DNA of 64,000 bases, taken from assembly GCA_028095005.1 (NCBI GenBank), contig CM051460.1, positions 148,919,461 through 148,983,460 on the forward strand, written 5' to 3'. Shown in pieces: positions 1 to 10,315 of this stretch. How positions within the stretch are numbered: position 1 is the stretch's first letter; each line of letters begins with the position of its first letter. The stretch comes from Rhynchospora pubera. Lineage: Eukaryota; Streptophyta; Magnoliopsida; Poales; Cyperaceae. The notes under the pieces are model-generated. The model was not told the origin of the DNA, searched no databases, and saw only the letters and a program-made list of their open reading frames with translations. A program made the position numbers and the translations under genes.

Positions 1-697
1 AGTTCAGTTCAATAATATTAAGCTACATGCTAAACAATCAACAAATTCTGTACTGGAACAGACTGTCGATCGAAATGTTTTAACCTAGTTGAAGGTCCAA
101 CCTTCCACGAAAAATTATGAAATTAATTTTTCTGGAATCCTAACTCAAAATAGAACAACTCCATTTAAACAGAAATTTTAAAGGAGTTCTCAGTTGGTAC
201 AGTTTATTAGAACAATCGATTTGCTTAACAAACTGGATCTGACAAGATCTTCCTTTTCATACTTGAAAACCCACAAATTAATCCGAGTCATGCAACAATT
301 TAAACATGCTCAGAAAGAGCTTCAAGTCCTCTTTATTTCTAGCCATAGAACACTGGTACTTATATTCAAAATATAAATCTTTCAAGCCATTCAAACAGGA
401 CAGTACGAGCAGAAACTGGTTCTGCGCACTGTCGCCGTTTTATTCACAATAAATCTATACAATTTCAGATAAATGTGAATCCAACGCCAAAAGAATCACA
501 ATCCAAAGATCTACAACTTTCATGTAGATGGAAAGATCTTCCAGAGAACATATCACATCGAAAAATGCGAAACAACACAGAAAATATCATTTCCAGACAG
601 CAAACAAACGCATCATCTCTACTAATCCGTTAATTAGCCAATTTCTCTTAATTAAGTGTCAAAATAGCTTAAGTACGACCATGTGCTCTGATACCAC
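1..697 (-). mobile_element. 5' internal part of an LTR retrotransposon (runs off the left edge)
   Basis: Read on the minus strand, this DNA follows directly after the LTR at 698-2457 and starts with a primer-binding site at 685-696, so it is the untranslated leader of that element. No gag or other protein can be read in the part inside the window; the short ORFs here are random. The rest of the element, including its second LTR, should lie to the left of the window. Whether it is autonomous cannot be told. Confidence 0.65.
685..696 (-). other. Primer-binding site, initiator-tRNA-Met type
   Basis: On the minus strand the 12 bases read TGGTATCAGAGC, the usual complement of the 3' end of plant initiator tRNA-Met found in many Copia-type elements. 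It sits one base inside the LTR end at 698, the expected spacing. This fixes the element's orientation as minus. Confidence 0.8.
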
Positions 698-2457
698 TGT
701 TAGGAAATTGCCCAATTTTAATTTTTGCGACTAATTACCATTAATTAATCTAATTAAAACACAAACAACAAAGGGATCTAGTACAAAGCTATAGACACAA
801 AGAGAAAGAGGAGAAATCGATACCTCCCGCGAAATCGTATTCGCGGGGCTCGACCAAGGCATGGGAATCGATGGCGTGCCTTCTCCACCGTCTCCACCAC
901 GTCTCGTAACCGCCCTCGAGTCCACCAAGGAGGATTAATCACGTTCTACAAGGTACGTGCTAGCATACCCAAAGAACAAGCCTAATCCCTATGGTTTTCT
1001 CTCTTGCATCAATCAACAACCTTGATTTAGTGGAGAGAAAATAGCTCAACACATGAGCAAAAGAGAGGGAGAGAAGAGGAAGGTGGCGGCCTAGAATGGG
1101 AGGAAGAGAGGAGAGAGAAAGCTAGGTGGAGGCTCTCATAAGTGGTCCTTATATAGAGCACAAAACCTAATTGACCTCTTGCATAATTACAACTATGCCA
1201 TCCCACCTACCACCATATTGGGCAGCCACAAAATGGGCCTATATGGGCCATTAAATCCCTTCATTTGGACCATTAATTCATATAATTAAGGTCCCTCAAC
1301 TTTGCTCTTTAATTGGGCTATATATTTGCTATTTAAATAACGACCCAATTAATCAATATAACCATTTATATTGATAAGTGTTGAACTAAATTAATTATTA
1401 ACTCATTAATAATTATTTTAGGATTAGTTAATGCATTAATTTATTTCTATATGATCCATTGACTTAATTAATTATAACGGTTCGCAACGGTATATAATTA
1501 ATTAATCAATCTTATCATATTTCCACAGAACCTACTGCTGTGAATAAATAAATAATGCACTGTGTGATTAATGTCCTATTTGTGTGACCCTTTGAGGATT
1601 TATGCTATGTTGGCCATGGAACTAAATCGTTATTTAATTCCAATAATCATAAGCGGTATCTAGCAACACGTTATGACTCCCAATTCGCATAAATAGTGTA
1701 CTGCTACAATATTTCAATCCTGCATAAGAGAATAAATATGTTTCTCTATTTTGATTCTTATGTCACACGATATCATCGTATAATCCAAGATAGGAATGTG
1801 TCATTCTTGCAGATTATACGTTTCTTGATCTAGAGTTGATCGCTTAGTTGCGCGCATACGATCCAACTCCATCAAGGGGCCCAAACAGATATCGTCACTC
1901 ACTAAGTGAATTAATGAGGAACATACGGTTTTCTTGATGATTAGCTTTTCCCCGCACAATTCAAGAGAACATAAATAAAGTCCGTATAGCAGCCCTTATC
2001 GGGAATCAACGGTAGACAGTATTTATTGAACCTATCCTCATGTGGAAAAGATAAACATCTCAAACTTAGAACCAAAATCACAACGAAATAAACAATGACA
2101 CATAACACAATCCATATGTTTATTTCGATGGGTCAAGTCCTGTGCTATGTTCCATAACATACACATATGCAATTAAGTTGGTAACTCTTTACCTATGATT
2201 TGTAGAACTTAATCATCACTTAACTTGCATACTAATCTTATATGATAATTAATGTTCCTTGTTAATTATCAAGATTATGGACCGTTTAGATTTATTATTG
2301 TCATTCTAAAGAATGATCCACAGAGATCTACAATTCAGATCCTCAACCTGAATAATATGTCAATAATAAACCTAGGAACAGATGATAAAATATCATCCAA
2401 AACATAAACTAATAATTAAGTCATTAAATTATTGACTTCTAGGACATAACTCTAACA
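698..2457 (-). mobile_element. 1.76-kb LTR of a retrotransposon
   Basis: The unit starts TGTTAGG and ends CTAACA on the plus strand, so the minus-strand LTR also begins TGTTAG and ends CTAACA, giving the canonical TG...CA ends with a 6-bp inverted repeat. The primer-binding site beside 698 shows that this is the 5' LTR of a minus-strand element. The right flank starts with TTGCA, the expected 5-bp target duplication; its partner lies outside the window. The insertion removed or displaced the upstream part of a SUMO gene copy (2458-2700). Confidence 0.75.
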
Positions 2458-2700
2458 TTGCATTACCTGCAGATGCTTGATAGAGTTGCTATCAAGCTTC
2501 TACATGGCTTTTCATTTGCAAAGGAGCACATCGCTAATGTATAACTTTCTTTTATTAACTGGAGTGTCATAGTAGTATATTTTAGTATGGATAAGTCATA
2601 AGTGAACTAAATCCTACTTGGCAGTTTTATCTCTCTCAGTTTAGATATGGTCCATATGCATATTTGATGGCAGTTGGTTTCTGTCATTCTGTGTAGACGG
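2458..2700 (+). pseudogene. 3' end of a second SUMO gene, truncated by an LTR insertion
   Basis: This stretch resembles the end of the SUMO gene at 6130-6350: the stop-codon region (GATGCTTGATAGAGTTGCTA here, GATGCATAAAAGAGTTGCTA there) and then about 200 bases of 3' UTR with matching blocks such as CTACTTGG and AGTTGGTTT. In the SUMO frame the last codons read A-L-P-A-D-A-stop. Everything upstream is replaced by the LTR ending at 2457. It is a tandem SUMO paralogue cut near its stop codon; the missing exons may lie on the far side of the retrotransposon. Similarity was judged by eye. Confidence 0.6.
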
Positions 2701-3334
2701 AGAAAGAGAAGTCATATTAATTTTGCAAAGCATCTGGAAAAGATTTTACAAAACATCTAATTTTGCAAAGCAAATTGTCTTTTTTTTTTTGTCTTGTTCA
2801 CATTAATTCAAATTGACTAAAAAAAAGAAATTATATTAATGCGATTAAAAGAATTTTGCATTAGTGTTCTTTCCAGTTTAACATCCAGTGCCCTTCTCAT
2901 CCTAAGCAAAGAGTTTAACTTTTTCATTTGAGTTAAAATTTACACCCTTGATCAAAATAGATTACAATAATCAATATCAATAAACTAAACTATGTGTAAC
3001 CAAGGATTGGATACATCTTTGGACTCAAAATTAGATAGACCTTTTGGTCTGTATTGGATAAATTTTTAGATTAGTACTTTTATAAGCAGTAGGAATTTGA
3101 AATAACCAATATAAAAGCTATAATCACTCTATAAATTATTTCTAATTTTAAGATTTATTTTACTTAATTTGAAAAAAAATATATTGTCAAAATTATAAAG
3201 TAAAATAATTGTCAATGTATCCCACCCTTCCTAACATTATCTGAATTTATATTTTCTCCCAATACGATCATCATTAAAATTTGGATAATTCTGTGGTGGA
3301 CTGAAATTTTAAATCGCGTTTGAATCATTGCTCA
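2701..3334. other. Intergenic, nothing recognised
   Basis: AT-rich DNA with short homopolymers and a small local duplication around TTTTGCAAAGCA (about 2720-2780). No coding sequence or transposon ends were seen. Confidence 0.5.
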
Positions 3335-3343
3335 TTTAAAATG

Positions 3344-3745
3344 GAGGAGGGTTCTAGTGCCACAAGTTTTTGGCAACTTCTATTTTTCATTAATATTTCA
3401 AATTTTTTAAAAAATAATTTTCAAATCCAAATCGTTGATCTTTTTCAATTTTATAATGATGCATTTTTATATACTTTTTATAAATTTTGAACGTTATTTG
3501 ACATTTGATCAAGATGCCAAAAATTGAACGAATGTTGTTAATTCTAACATATTAATTTTAATACGTTCATGTATTAGCCTCTTGATCGAATATCAAATAA
3601 ATTTCAAAATTTATAAAAAATATATACAAATGCATCGCTCGTAAATTTAAACAAGATCAATGGTTTGGATTTGGAAATTAATTTTTTTATTTTAAAATAT
3701 TAATAAAAAAAGAATTGTGGCATTTGTGACATTAAAATTGTGCTC
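3344..3745. mobile_element. Foldback MITE, Mutator-like (9-bp target duplication)
   Basis: The left half (from 3344) and the right half (to 3745) are imperfect reverse complements over almost the whole length, for example AAATCCAAATCGTTGATC pairs with the block near 3657-3676. The element is flanked on both sides by the 9-mer TTTAAAATG (3335-3343 and 3746-3754), the target duplication size typical of Mutator-like elements. It has no coding capacity. Arm divergence suggests it is old. Confidence 0.65.
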
Positions 3746-4015
3746 TTTAAAATGATCTAGATTTAAACCCCGCTTACAAAATTGTAGTGCATTGCAAAAT
3801 TTGGCCTTAAAATTTTATATTCTTAAATTATTATGAAATTATTGTATTATTATATATTTTAATAAAGGATAAATTCGTCACTGAAAATGTCGATCGCTGA
3901 AAATCAGAAACCACTGCGCAACTCAGCCTCCCTACGGCGAGTGATCAATAGTTGCCCGTAAAAGTTAAAACCCTAACACTAACAGAGCGAGAAGAAAATA
4001 AAAAATAAAATAAAA

Positions 4016-6145
4016 ATGTCGGGAGCGACTCAAGAGTCAAGACGAGGATAAGAAGCCCGATCAGGGAGCGCACATCAATCTCAAAGTCAAGGGTCAGGTA
4101 TAATCCCTCTCCCTCTCCCTCTCTCTCAACTCTGCGCACGCGAGCGCGAAAAAATTTAGGGAATTGTTTTCTTTTTGGGGTTTTTATGGAGTAGAAATAT
4201 ATTAAAGAATTTAAAATTTACTGTAAAGTCTTCATCTTTTCCACAAATTAAGAACAAAGTGATAAAAATAATTATGGGTTGTGCATTATCTTTCTTTCAT
4301 GTTTTTCAGTCGCTGAGTTGTTTTTCGGGAAGACTTCAATCAGACTTGTTGCTTCCCCCATTTTTCATTTTGTATCAATTTTTAATTGTTAAACCTTGGA
4401 AGCATCTATACATACTACTAATACTAGGTTGTTTTTCTGGTTAAAATTAATCATTTATTTCTTAGTTAGGATACACTCTTATCATTTTGGCATAGTCACA
4501 TGTAGTTGTCATCATTAGGGAAGGAAGAAAATTTTTGGATTAAACTGATATGGATCAGTACCAATTGTACAAAGTGTACTTGGGATGAACCTTACTGATA
4601 CGGTACCCATAGTACAAATTTTCTGTACTTCTGTACAGGATGGTGATAGCTTGTGCCGTACTTGACCGACACAATACCATCCTCTGCATCTTTCATGTAA
4701 AGCCATTGGTTTCTGGTATTGGCTTTCGCCTCTTTTTACTGATAGAGTAGTTATAGTTAGTGTCCTTTTTTGTGAGTTTAGGATGGGAATGAAGTGTTCT
4801 TCAGGATTAAACGTAGCACTCAGCTGCGCAAGCTTATGAATGCATACTGCGATCGCCAATCAGTTGATTTCAATGCCATTGCATTTCTCTTTGATGGTCG
4901 TCGGCTTCGTGGTGAACAGACCCCTGATGAGGTAAATCATGACGATAACTTCACTGTCTTTAATATGAATAAATTTCTTGTGTACTTCTTAATTGCCCTG
5001 CATGAAAATGCATAAATGAGATGGAGGGATAGTGCAGCATCTTCTTCTTCGATTTTTTTTTCAAATAAAGAGGAACAGCCTTTTTTTTTTCAGCTTCCTA
5101 GTTTTGTTGTCAGGTTGTGCAGTAATTGTTTTCTTTTTTTCGATATACTGACAAAGAGAGCAAGTATATAGCTGTATCTATAAATGACAACCTACATATC
5201 ACAAACGTGGACGAGAGTATCCTGCACAACATGACAAAACATGTCATTTTGATGCAAATCTATCGAGGCACGAGTGCCAGTGCCTGACATGGACAAAATA
5301 CATGTCGGACACGAGATGGCATGACTAGAAGTGCCTGTCCTACATAGTTGATGTTATAAAAATATTAGACTGCATGCAACTAACAAAGCACGAAATGTTA
5401 TATCCAGCGCTCCCTTTCTCAGTCAGCCTAAGATAATCAATCTAAACCTTTTCCTAACTCTCTCAAGATGCAGTTTTGCATTTTTTTTTGGGGGTGTTGC
5501 TGATGATGATTCTGTTATCGTGTAGGGATACATAAGATATTATTTTAATATATTATTATTCCATTATGATGAGGTGTTTTTCATTATAACCTGGAAAAAG
5601 AAATAAATATTGAGTGTGCCCCTGTGCTGAAATTGTTCTCAGTACCTGTGTTGTTGTTCATATCTTTTATGATTAGGAAGTGGCAATCTGGAGTTGTTAG
5701 AATAAGTGGGAAAGGCATATGTTTGATATTTTAACCTCCCATGACTTATGGAAAACTTTTATGTAGAAAATGGGGTTGGAGACTTGGGAGGTTGGAAAAA
5801 AACTATTTCTTGTTTTGTGCTATACTCAAAAACATGATTATTGAAGAAAAATATTTCTTGATGGAATCAGGCTTGCAATATGGATTCTATTTTTTAATCG
5901 GGAATCTCATTCTAGTTCGACTGAAATAACATTTGACATTTTCCTGATAGTGCTTATATAGGAATAATCCAAATAAAAACATGCTTAAAAATGCTCTCCC
6001 AAGTTTTATTCTGGGTTGATATTTTCTTTTTTTTTAAACTATTTTTTCTTTCTTTTGGGGATTTTAGCTTGAGATGGAGGATGGAGACGAGATAGATGCC
6101 ATGCTTCACCAAACGGGGGGATCCTTTGTATACCCTGATGCATAA
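4016..6145 (+). CDS. SUMO: SUMO (small ubiquitin-like modifier), exon 1 frameshifted
   Basis: Three exons: 4016-4097, 4782-4931, 6068-6145, all with GT-AG borders. SUMO is conjugated to lysines of target proteins through a C-terminal Gly-Gly exposed by ULP proteases. Exon 2 holds the beta-grasp core (DGNEVFFRIKRSTQLRKLMN...LFDGRRLRGEQTPDE). Exon 3 reads LEMEDGDEIDAMLHQTGG followed by the propeptide SFVYPDA. The exon count and protein match plant SUMO1/2. Exon 1 is 82 nt, which puts the only ATG (4016) one base out of frame with exons 2-3. A near-tandem 7-bp repeat (TCAAGAG then TCAAGAC) at about 4030-4043 accounts for it: without one copy the exon is 75 nt and in frame. No other in-frame ATG precedes exon 2, because a TAA closes the frame at 4011. 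It is either a recent pseudogene or a sequence error. Family assignment is certain; expression as a working protein is doubtful. Confidence 0.8.
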
Positions 6146-6349
6146 AAGAGTTGCTATGAAGCTCCAATCCAGGTTTCTCAATTGTGAGGGAGTATACTGC
6201 TATAATAACTTTTTTATTGTAACTGAAGTATATCCTAGGGTGAATAACTGATTTAAATTCTACTTGGTGGTTTGCTATCTCTATCTCATGTTTAGGTATG
6301 TATTTTTGAAGGTAGTTGGTTTATGTGTGGAGGTTTTCTCTGCTTTGCT

Positions 6350-6896
6350 GTGGAGGTATGGTCAATGTTGAGTATGCTGTCCGTTGCATGATTTATAGCT
6401 AGTTAAGTAGTTATACTGAGATATGAATGGGAAATTTCTAAGGCGTTGTTACATTGTTTCAGACTACCTTTTGTATCCTAATGATAATTTCTAACATGGG
6501 CACATGGAGACATGGAGTGGGTCAACTATGTTGTTCTTGGGAAATCCAAAAGAAACAAAAAGAGATAGAAGAAGAAAGCTATTGACAATGCACTTGAATG
6601 CCTCGAAATGTCACAAAATTCTAAACGAGATCACTCCTTTTTAAAGCATACTGCTTCAAAAGCCAGTTATTATTTAAAAAAAAAAAGACGAGAATACAAC
6701 CCTTTGATAGTCGAAGTGTTTGGTTGTTTGGTTGTACAAGAATAAGTAATAGAGTAAGGCCCAATCAAAAAAGGTACATCTCAAAGAATAAAATATTTTA
6801 TATTATATTTCTTGTGTACAAAAAGAAGTATGAAAATTCAGAAATTGTAAAAAATAAAAAATAGTTTCTTATAAAATTTCTTATGGAATAAATATT
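6350..6896. other. Intergenic, downstream of SUMO
   Basis: Presumed SUMO 3' UTR followed by AT-rich DNA. No further gene or element ends were recognised. Confidence 0.45.
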
Positions 6897-7200
6897 GGCT
6901 TCGTTTGGATGGTGTGGGAATAAGAGGAATAAGGGAAGAAGTATTGGCTCTATTTGGATGAGCCCTAGGAATAAGGAAATAAATTTATTATAAACAATCC
7001 AAATTTTTTACAAAGTTATACACTTTCCAATACTTTTTCCCTTATTTCTCTTATTCTCACACCATCCAAATGAAACCATTGGGAAGAAGAAAAGAAGTAT
7101 TAGGAAGTGTGTAACTTTGTGAAGAGATTGGATTGTTTATAATAAATTTACTCCTTTATTTTCTTATTTTCTAATTCTTAGGGCTCATCCAAACGGAGCC
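6897..7200. mobile_element. Tourist-like MITE with a second one nested inside
   Basis: The outer element starts GGCTTCGTTTGGAT and ends ATCCAAACGGAGCC, with 3-bp flanks ATT on both sides. Inside it has the family's internal block GTGTAACTTTGTGAAGAG...GGATTGTTTATAATAAATTT, shared with at least five other copies in this window. A related element (6946-7077) has inserted into its left arm; removing that insert and one ATT restores a continuous outer copy. Confidence 0.75.
6946..7077. mobile_element. Inner Tourist-like MITE (nested)
   Basis: 132 bp, starting GGCTCTATTTGGAT and ending ATCCAAATGAAACC. It is flanked by ATT at 6943-6945 and 7078-7080 within the outer element, and is in inverse orientation relative to it (AAACAATCCAAA before the TTACACTTTCC-like block). 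Confidence 0.7.
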
Positions 7201-7305
7201 ATTGAACGGCTCGAATTGGTAGTTTTGATTTGAAACTTAAAACATCAGCACTAACATTTCTCAAACTGCGGTAAAAATTTCTCGAACAGTAGGGTAAATA
7301 TCAAT

Positions 7306-7444
7306 GGCTCCGTTTGGATAGGTGTTGGAAGAAGGAAAGAAGTATTGGAAAATGTATAACTTTGTGAAGAGTTTGGATTGTTTATAATTTTTTTCTTTCC
7401 TTCTTTTTTCTTCCTACTTCTTCTCAACGCATCCAAACGGAGGC
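7306..7444. mobile_element. Tourist-like MITE
   Basis: 139 bp with terminal repeats GGCTCCGTTTGGAT and ATCCAAACGGAGGC, 3-bp flank AAT on both sides (7303-7305, 7445-7447), and the shared core TAACTTTGTGAAGAG followed by TTTGGATTG. Confidence 0.75.
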
Positions 7445-7801
7445 AATAGGAACGGTAGGAACGCAGTGGCAACTGGCAAGTACCGCTTCCTTTCTGCCCA
7501 GGAAATATCTGTCGTGCATTTGTCAGTGTTTGCAAAAGGGAATGCACGTCTCATTAAAAGTGCAGTGCGTTATGTGCAAGCTCACGTGAACGGACAAGCA
7601 ATCATGAATGCTCTCAACATATATTTTGATATTTTTTTCTAAAAAAGAATGACTTAAGTAAATTAGTAAATAAAAATGGGAATTGGTACATAGCATCCTA
7701 GTTAGTACGAAAATAAAAAGTGATTAGCATACTATGACAATGATCCTTATTAGTCTCGTTTCCAAATTGCTAAAGTTCACTTCTGTGGTGAAGGTAACTA
7801 A

Positions 7802-7951
7802 GGCTCTGTTTGGATACCGTGTGGGAAGAAGAAAAGAAAAAAAGAAGGAAATAAATTATTATAAACAATTCAAACTTTTCACAAAGTTACACACTTCCCA
7901 ATACTTCTTCTCACTTCTTCTCTTCTTCCCACACCTCATCCAAACGGAGCC
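7802..7951. mobile_element. Tourist-like MITE
   Basis: 150 bp, GGCTCTGTTTGGAT to ATCCAAACGGAGCC, with TAA on both sides (7799-7801, 7952-7954). The core is in the reverse orientation (CACAAAGTTACACACTTCCC). TAA is the preferred PIF/Harbinger target site. Confidence 0.78.
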
Positions 7952-8197
7952 TAAGGTTTACGTTTTGTATAATAATATAAGTAATATATCCAAGGATTAA
8001 TTTTCACTGCTGTGTTACAACGACGAAAACAAATAAAATAAAAATTATAATAGTACAACTAGTAGTAAATTATGTCCTAAAATTTAAAATCTATCGACAC
8101 TAACTCTTAAAATCATGTTTCCAATGTGATGAGCGCCTCGCATTAAGTATATAAAATTCAAACCATGTCAACTGTAAAGTTTATTTGCACCAGTATT

Positions 8198-8243
8198 TTC
8201 TTTCAAACCCATTTTACAAATTCTTTCAAACCCATTTTACAAA
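8198..8243. repeat. 23-bp tandem duplication
   Basis: The unit TTCTTTCAAACCCATTTTAC plus AAA occurs twice back to back without mismatch. Confidence 0.85.
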
Positions 8244-10271
8244 TTATAAATATGGCAAATGAGAGGATAATATATTTTTCTCATCTCTATTCCGCTATCT
8301 AACTCATTTTATTAGAATAACATTACTTCAATACTGCAGATTAACTACACTCTGTGTTTAAGAAAAGTAACAACGTCGGTTATTTTCAAAAGATGGTTTG
8401 GTAAAAAAAAAAAAAAAGTCCAAACCGTCCCTTTTGGGTTTTGGCTTTATTTTGAACGCTACCTAGTTTACAAACATCGGTGTGCAAGTTGGGTATGTGT
8501 AGGAGTCTCCTTTCGCGAAATCCCAAATCTAACGGCCCGTTGCCCCACTTTTCGAACAGTAGTTTACGTGCTCCTGTTCTATGTGATCCTTCAGCAATTA
8601 TAAACCGTGGGACCCGCTAGTCAGTAAGGAGTCCTGGTCAAAGATTTTAATAGCGGGGTTCATGAAGACCAAAATTAATTTCCGTACCCTTTCGTTTTGT
8701 TTTCCTCCTTATTTCCTTCCAGTTTTGATAACAAAAAACGGGCATCTTGCCTCCTCGATCGGTAGAGAATACAGCAGCTTCCAAATGGGGTTGCATTAAA
8801 TGCGTGGACCACTTTGCGTTTTGGACCCTAGTATAAAATAAATCCCGAAGGCTAAAGTTACAACGGCCGTTAAATCCATGGTCTGCCTCAGCAAAAATTT
8901 CAGAAAACAACTTTGTAGATTCAGTCGTTTGTTTCTATAAAATCCATGGTCTCCATATTTTTCTTTTTTTTTGAAGTGAAGAAATCTATTATGCTCCAAC
9001 TAAAATTATTTTCTTTTCACGCAGGATTTCATTTTATTAGAAATTCTAATCTTTAATCATATTTTATATGTAATTTTGTAACTTTTAAGAAATTACAAAG
9101 TAAAAATATCATGTGATTTTTATTAAAATATAGATAATTTTTTATGCCTTAACACAAAATTGAGGTCGTTAGTTTAATTAGTATTAAAATACGATTATTA
9201 TGTTGCAAAAAAAAGTCATAATGACAGAGTTTAAATTTAGATTTCAAAATACGAGAATTGTTCTTTTCATCATATCATTATTTTTATACGTGTTATAGCT
9301 ACTAAGTATTTGTATATGACAGCGAAAAACTTGGAACATATGAATGTACAAAAGTTCTAGAAAATTTATTTTATGCAAAATATCATTGAGACGGTATTTA
9401 TGGCTAGATATTGCTTACACTGTACGTTACATGACTACATTATTTAATATAAGTTAAATAAAAATATAACATTTGACCATTCATTATTCATATTTTATCA
9501 AATAACACCATTAATGATTACTAAGTTGGAATTATCTCGTGCAAAACAAAAATGTATGTCTTTTTGTTTACACTATCCTTTTTCGGTAGTATTAATTTTA
9601 TGAATTACTTTTCTATTCTTTTGACATGAGATGACAATCTATTATGCGTTTTACCACACACAATGTTTATATTTGCTACTTTTGTCTCGGAAAAGTTGAT
9701 ATAACGAACACCAACATATATTGAATTGAAATTATACAATGCTAGCTTGTCCAATGAATATTTCTTTTCAGTTGTATCTCCGTAGCTTATAGCGGGTGAG
9801 TTCCACAAAATCTTTTACACTTTATTTGATTCATAAAAGGTAAAATATAATATAAGAGGAAACTTAAAAGGATGGAAACTACATTAACCATACTTTATTT
9901 CTTATTTGGTTAATATTATTTTTCTCCGTTACACTTTGATTTAAAAATTATAGAAAATTATGAGAATAACCTTAATAAACTTTACTCTTCTATAAAAATT
10001 TTAGCGGTCTTCATGGCAAAATTATGCACGCATAACGCCACCAGTTACAGGAGGCAACGCACACTTTGCAAAGTCACAAGCCACAACAAAACCAGGATCG
10101 ATTAGGTTTTCGGTCCAAGCATTAAATTCCATACCCGTTTTGGCCTAAACGCGCATCCCGTGCTTTCTGTTTCCCTAATTTTCTCAATTTGTTTTTATTT
10201 ACCAAAACCCAAGAAACGCTTCCTTCTTCTCTACTATACTATAACTATAGTACTGAAGAGTGAGCACCATT

Positions 10272-10294
10272 CCTCTCTCTCTCTCTCTCTCTCT
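10272..10294 (+). repeat. CT microsatellite in the presumed 5' UTR
   Basis: An uninterrupted run of CT dinucleotides ends about 20 bases before the first ATG of the XRI1-like gene. Pyrimidine-rich leaders are common near plant transcription starts, so it may belong to the core promoter or leader. Confidence 0.7.
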
Positions 10295-10315
10295 CGCTTT
10301 CTCTTCCGAGTTGAA

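Larger units (their letters stand above)
7955..10315. other. Intergenic, promoter side of the XRI1-like gene
   Basis: AT-rich, no coding sequence recognised. It contains a perfect 23-bp tandem duplication at 8198-8243. The last stretch, with a CT microsatellite at 10272-10294, is presumably the 5' UTR of the XRI1-like gene. Confidence 0.45.

Noticed and set aside
4515..4859. 114-codon minus-strand ORF
   Set aside because: It lies antisense to SUMO intron 1 and exon 2 and is a shadow of the real gene.
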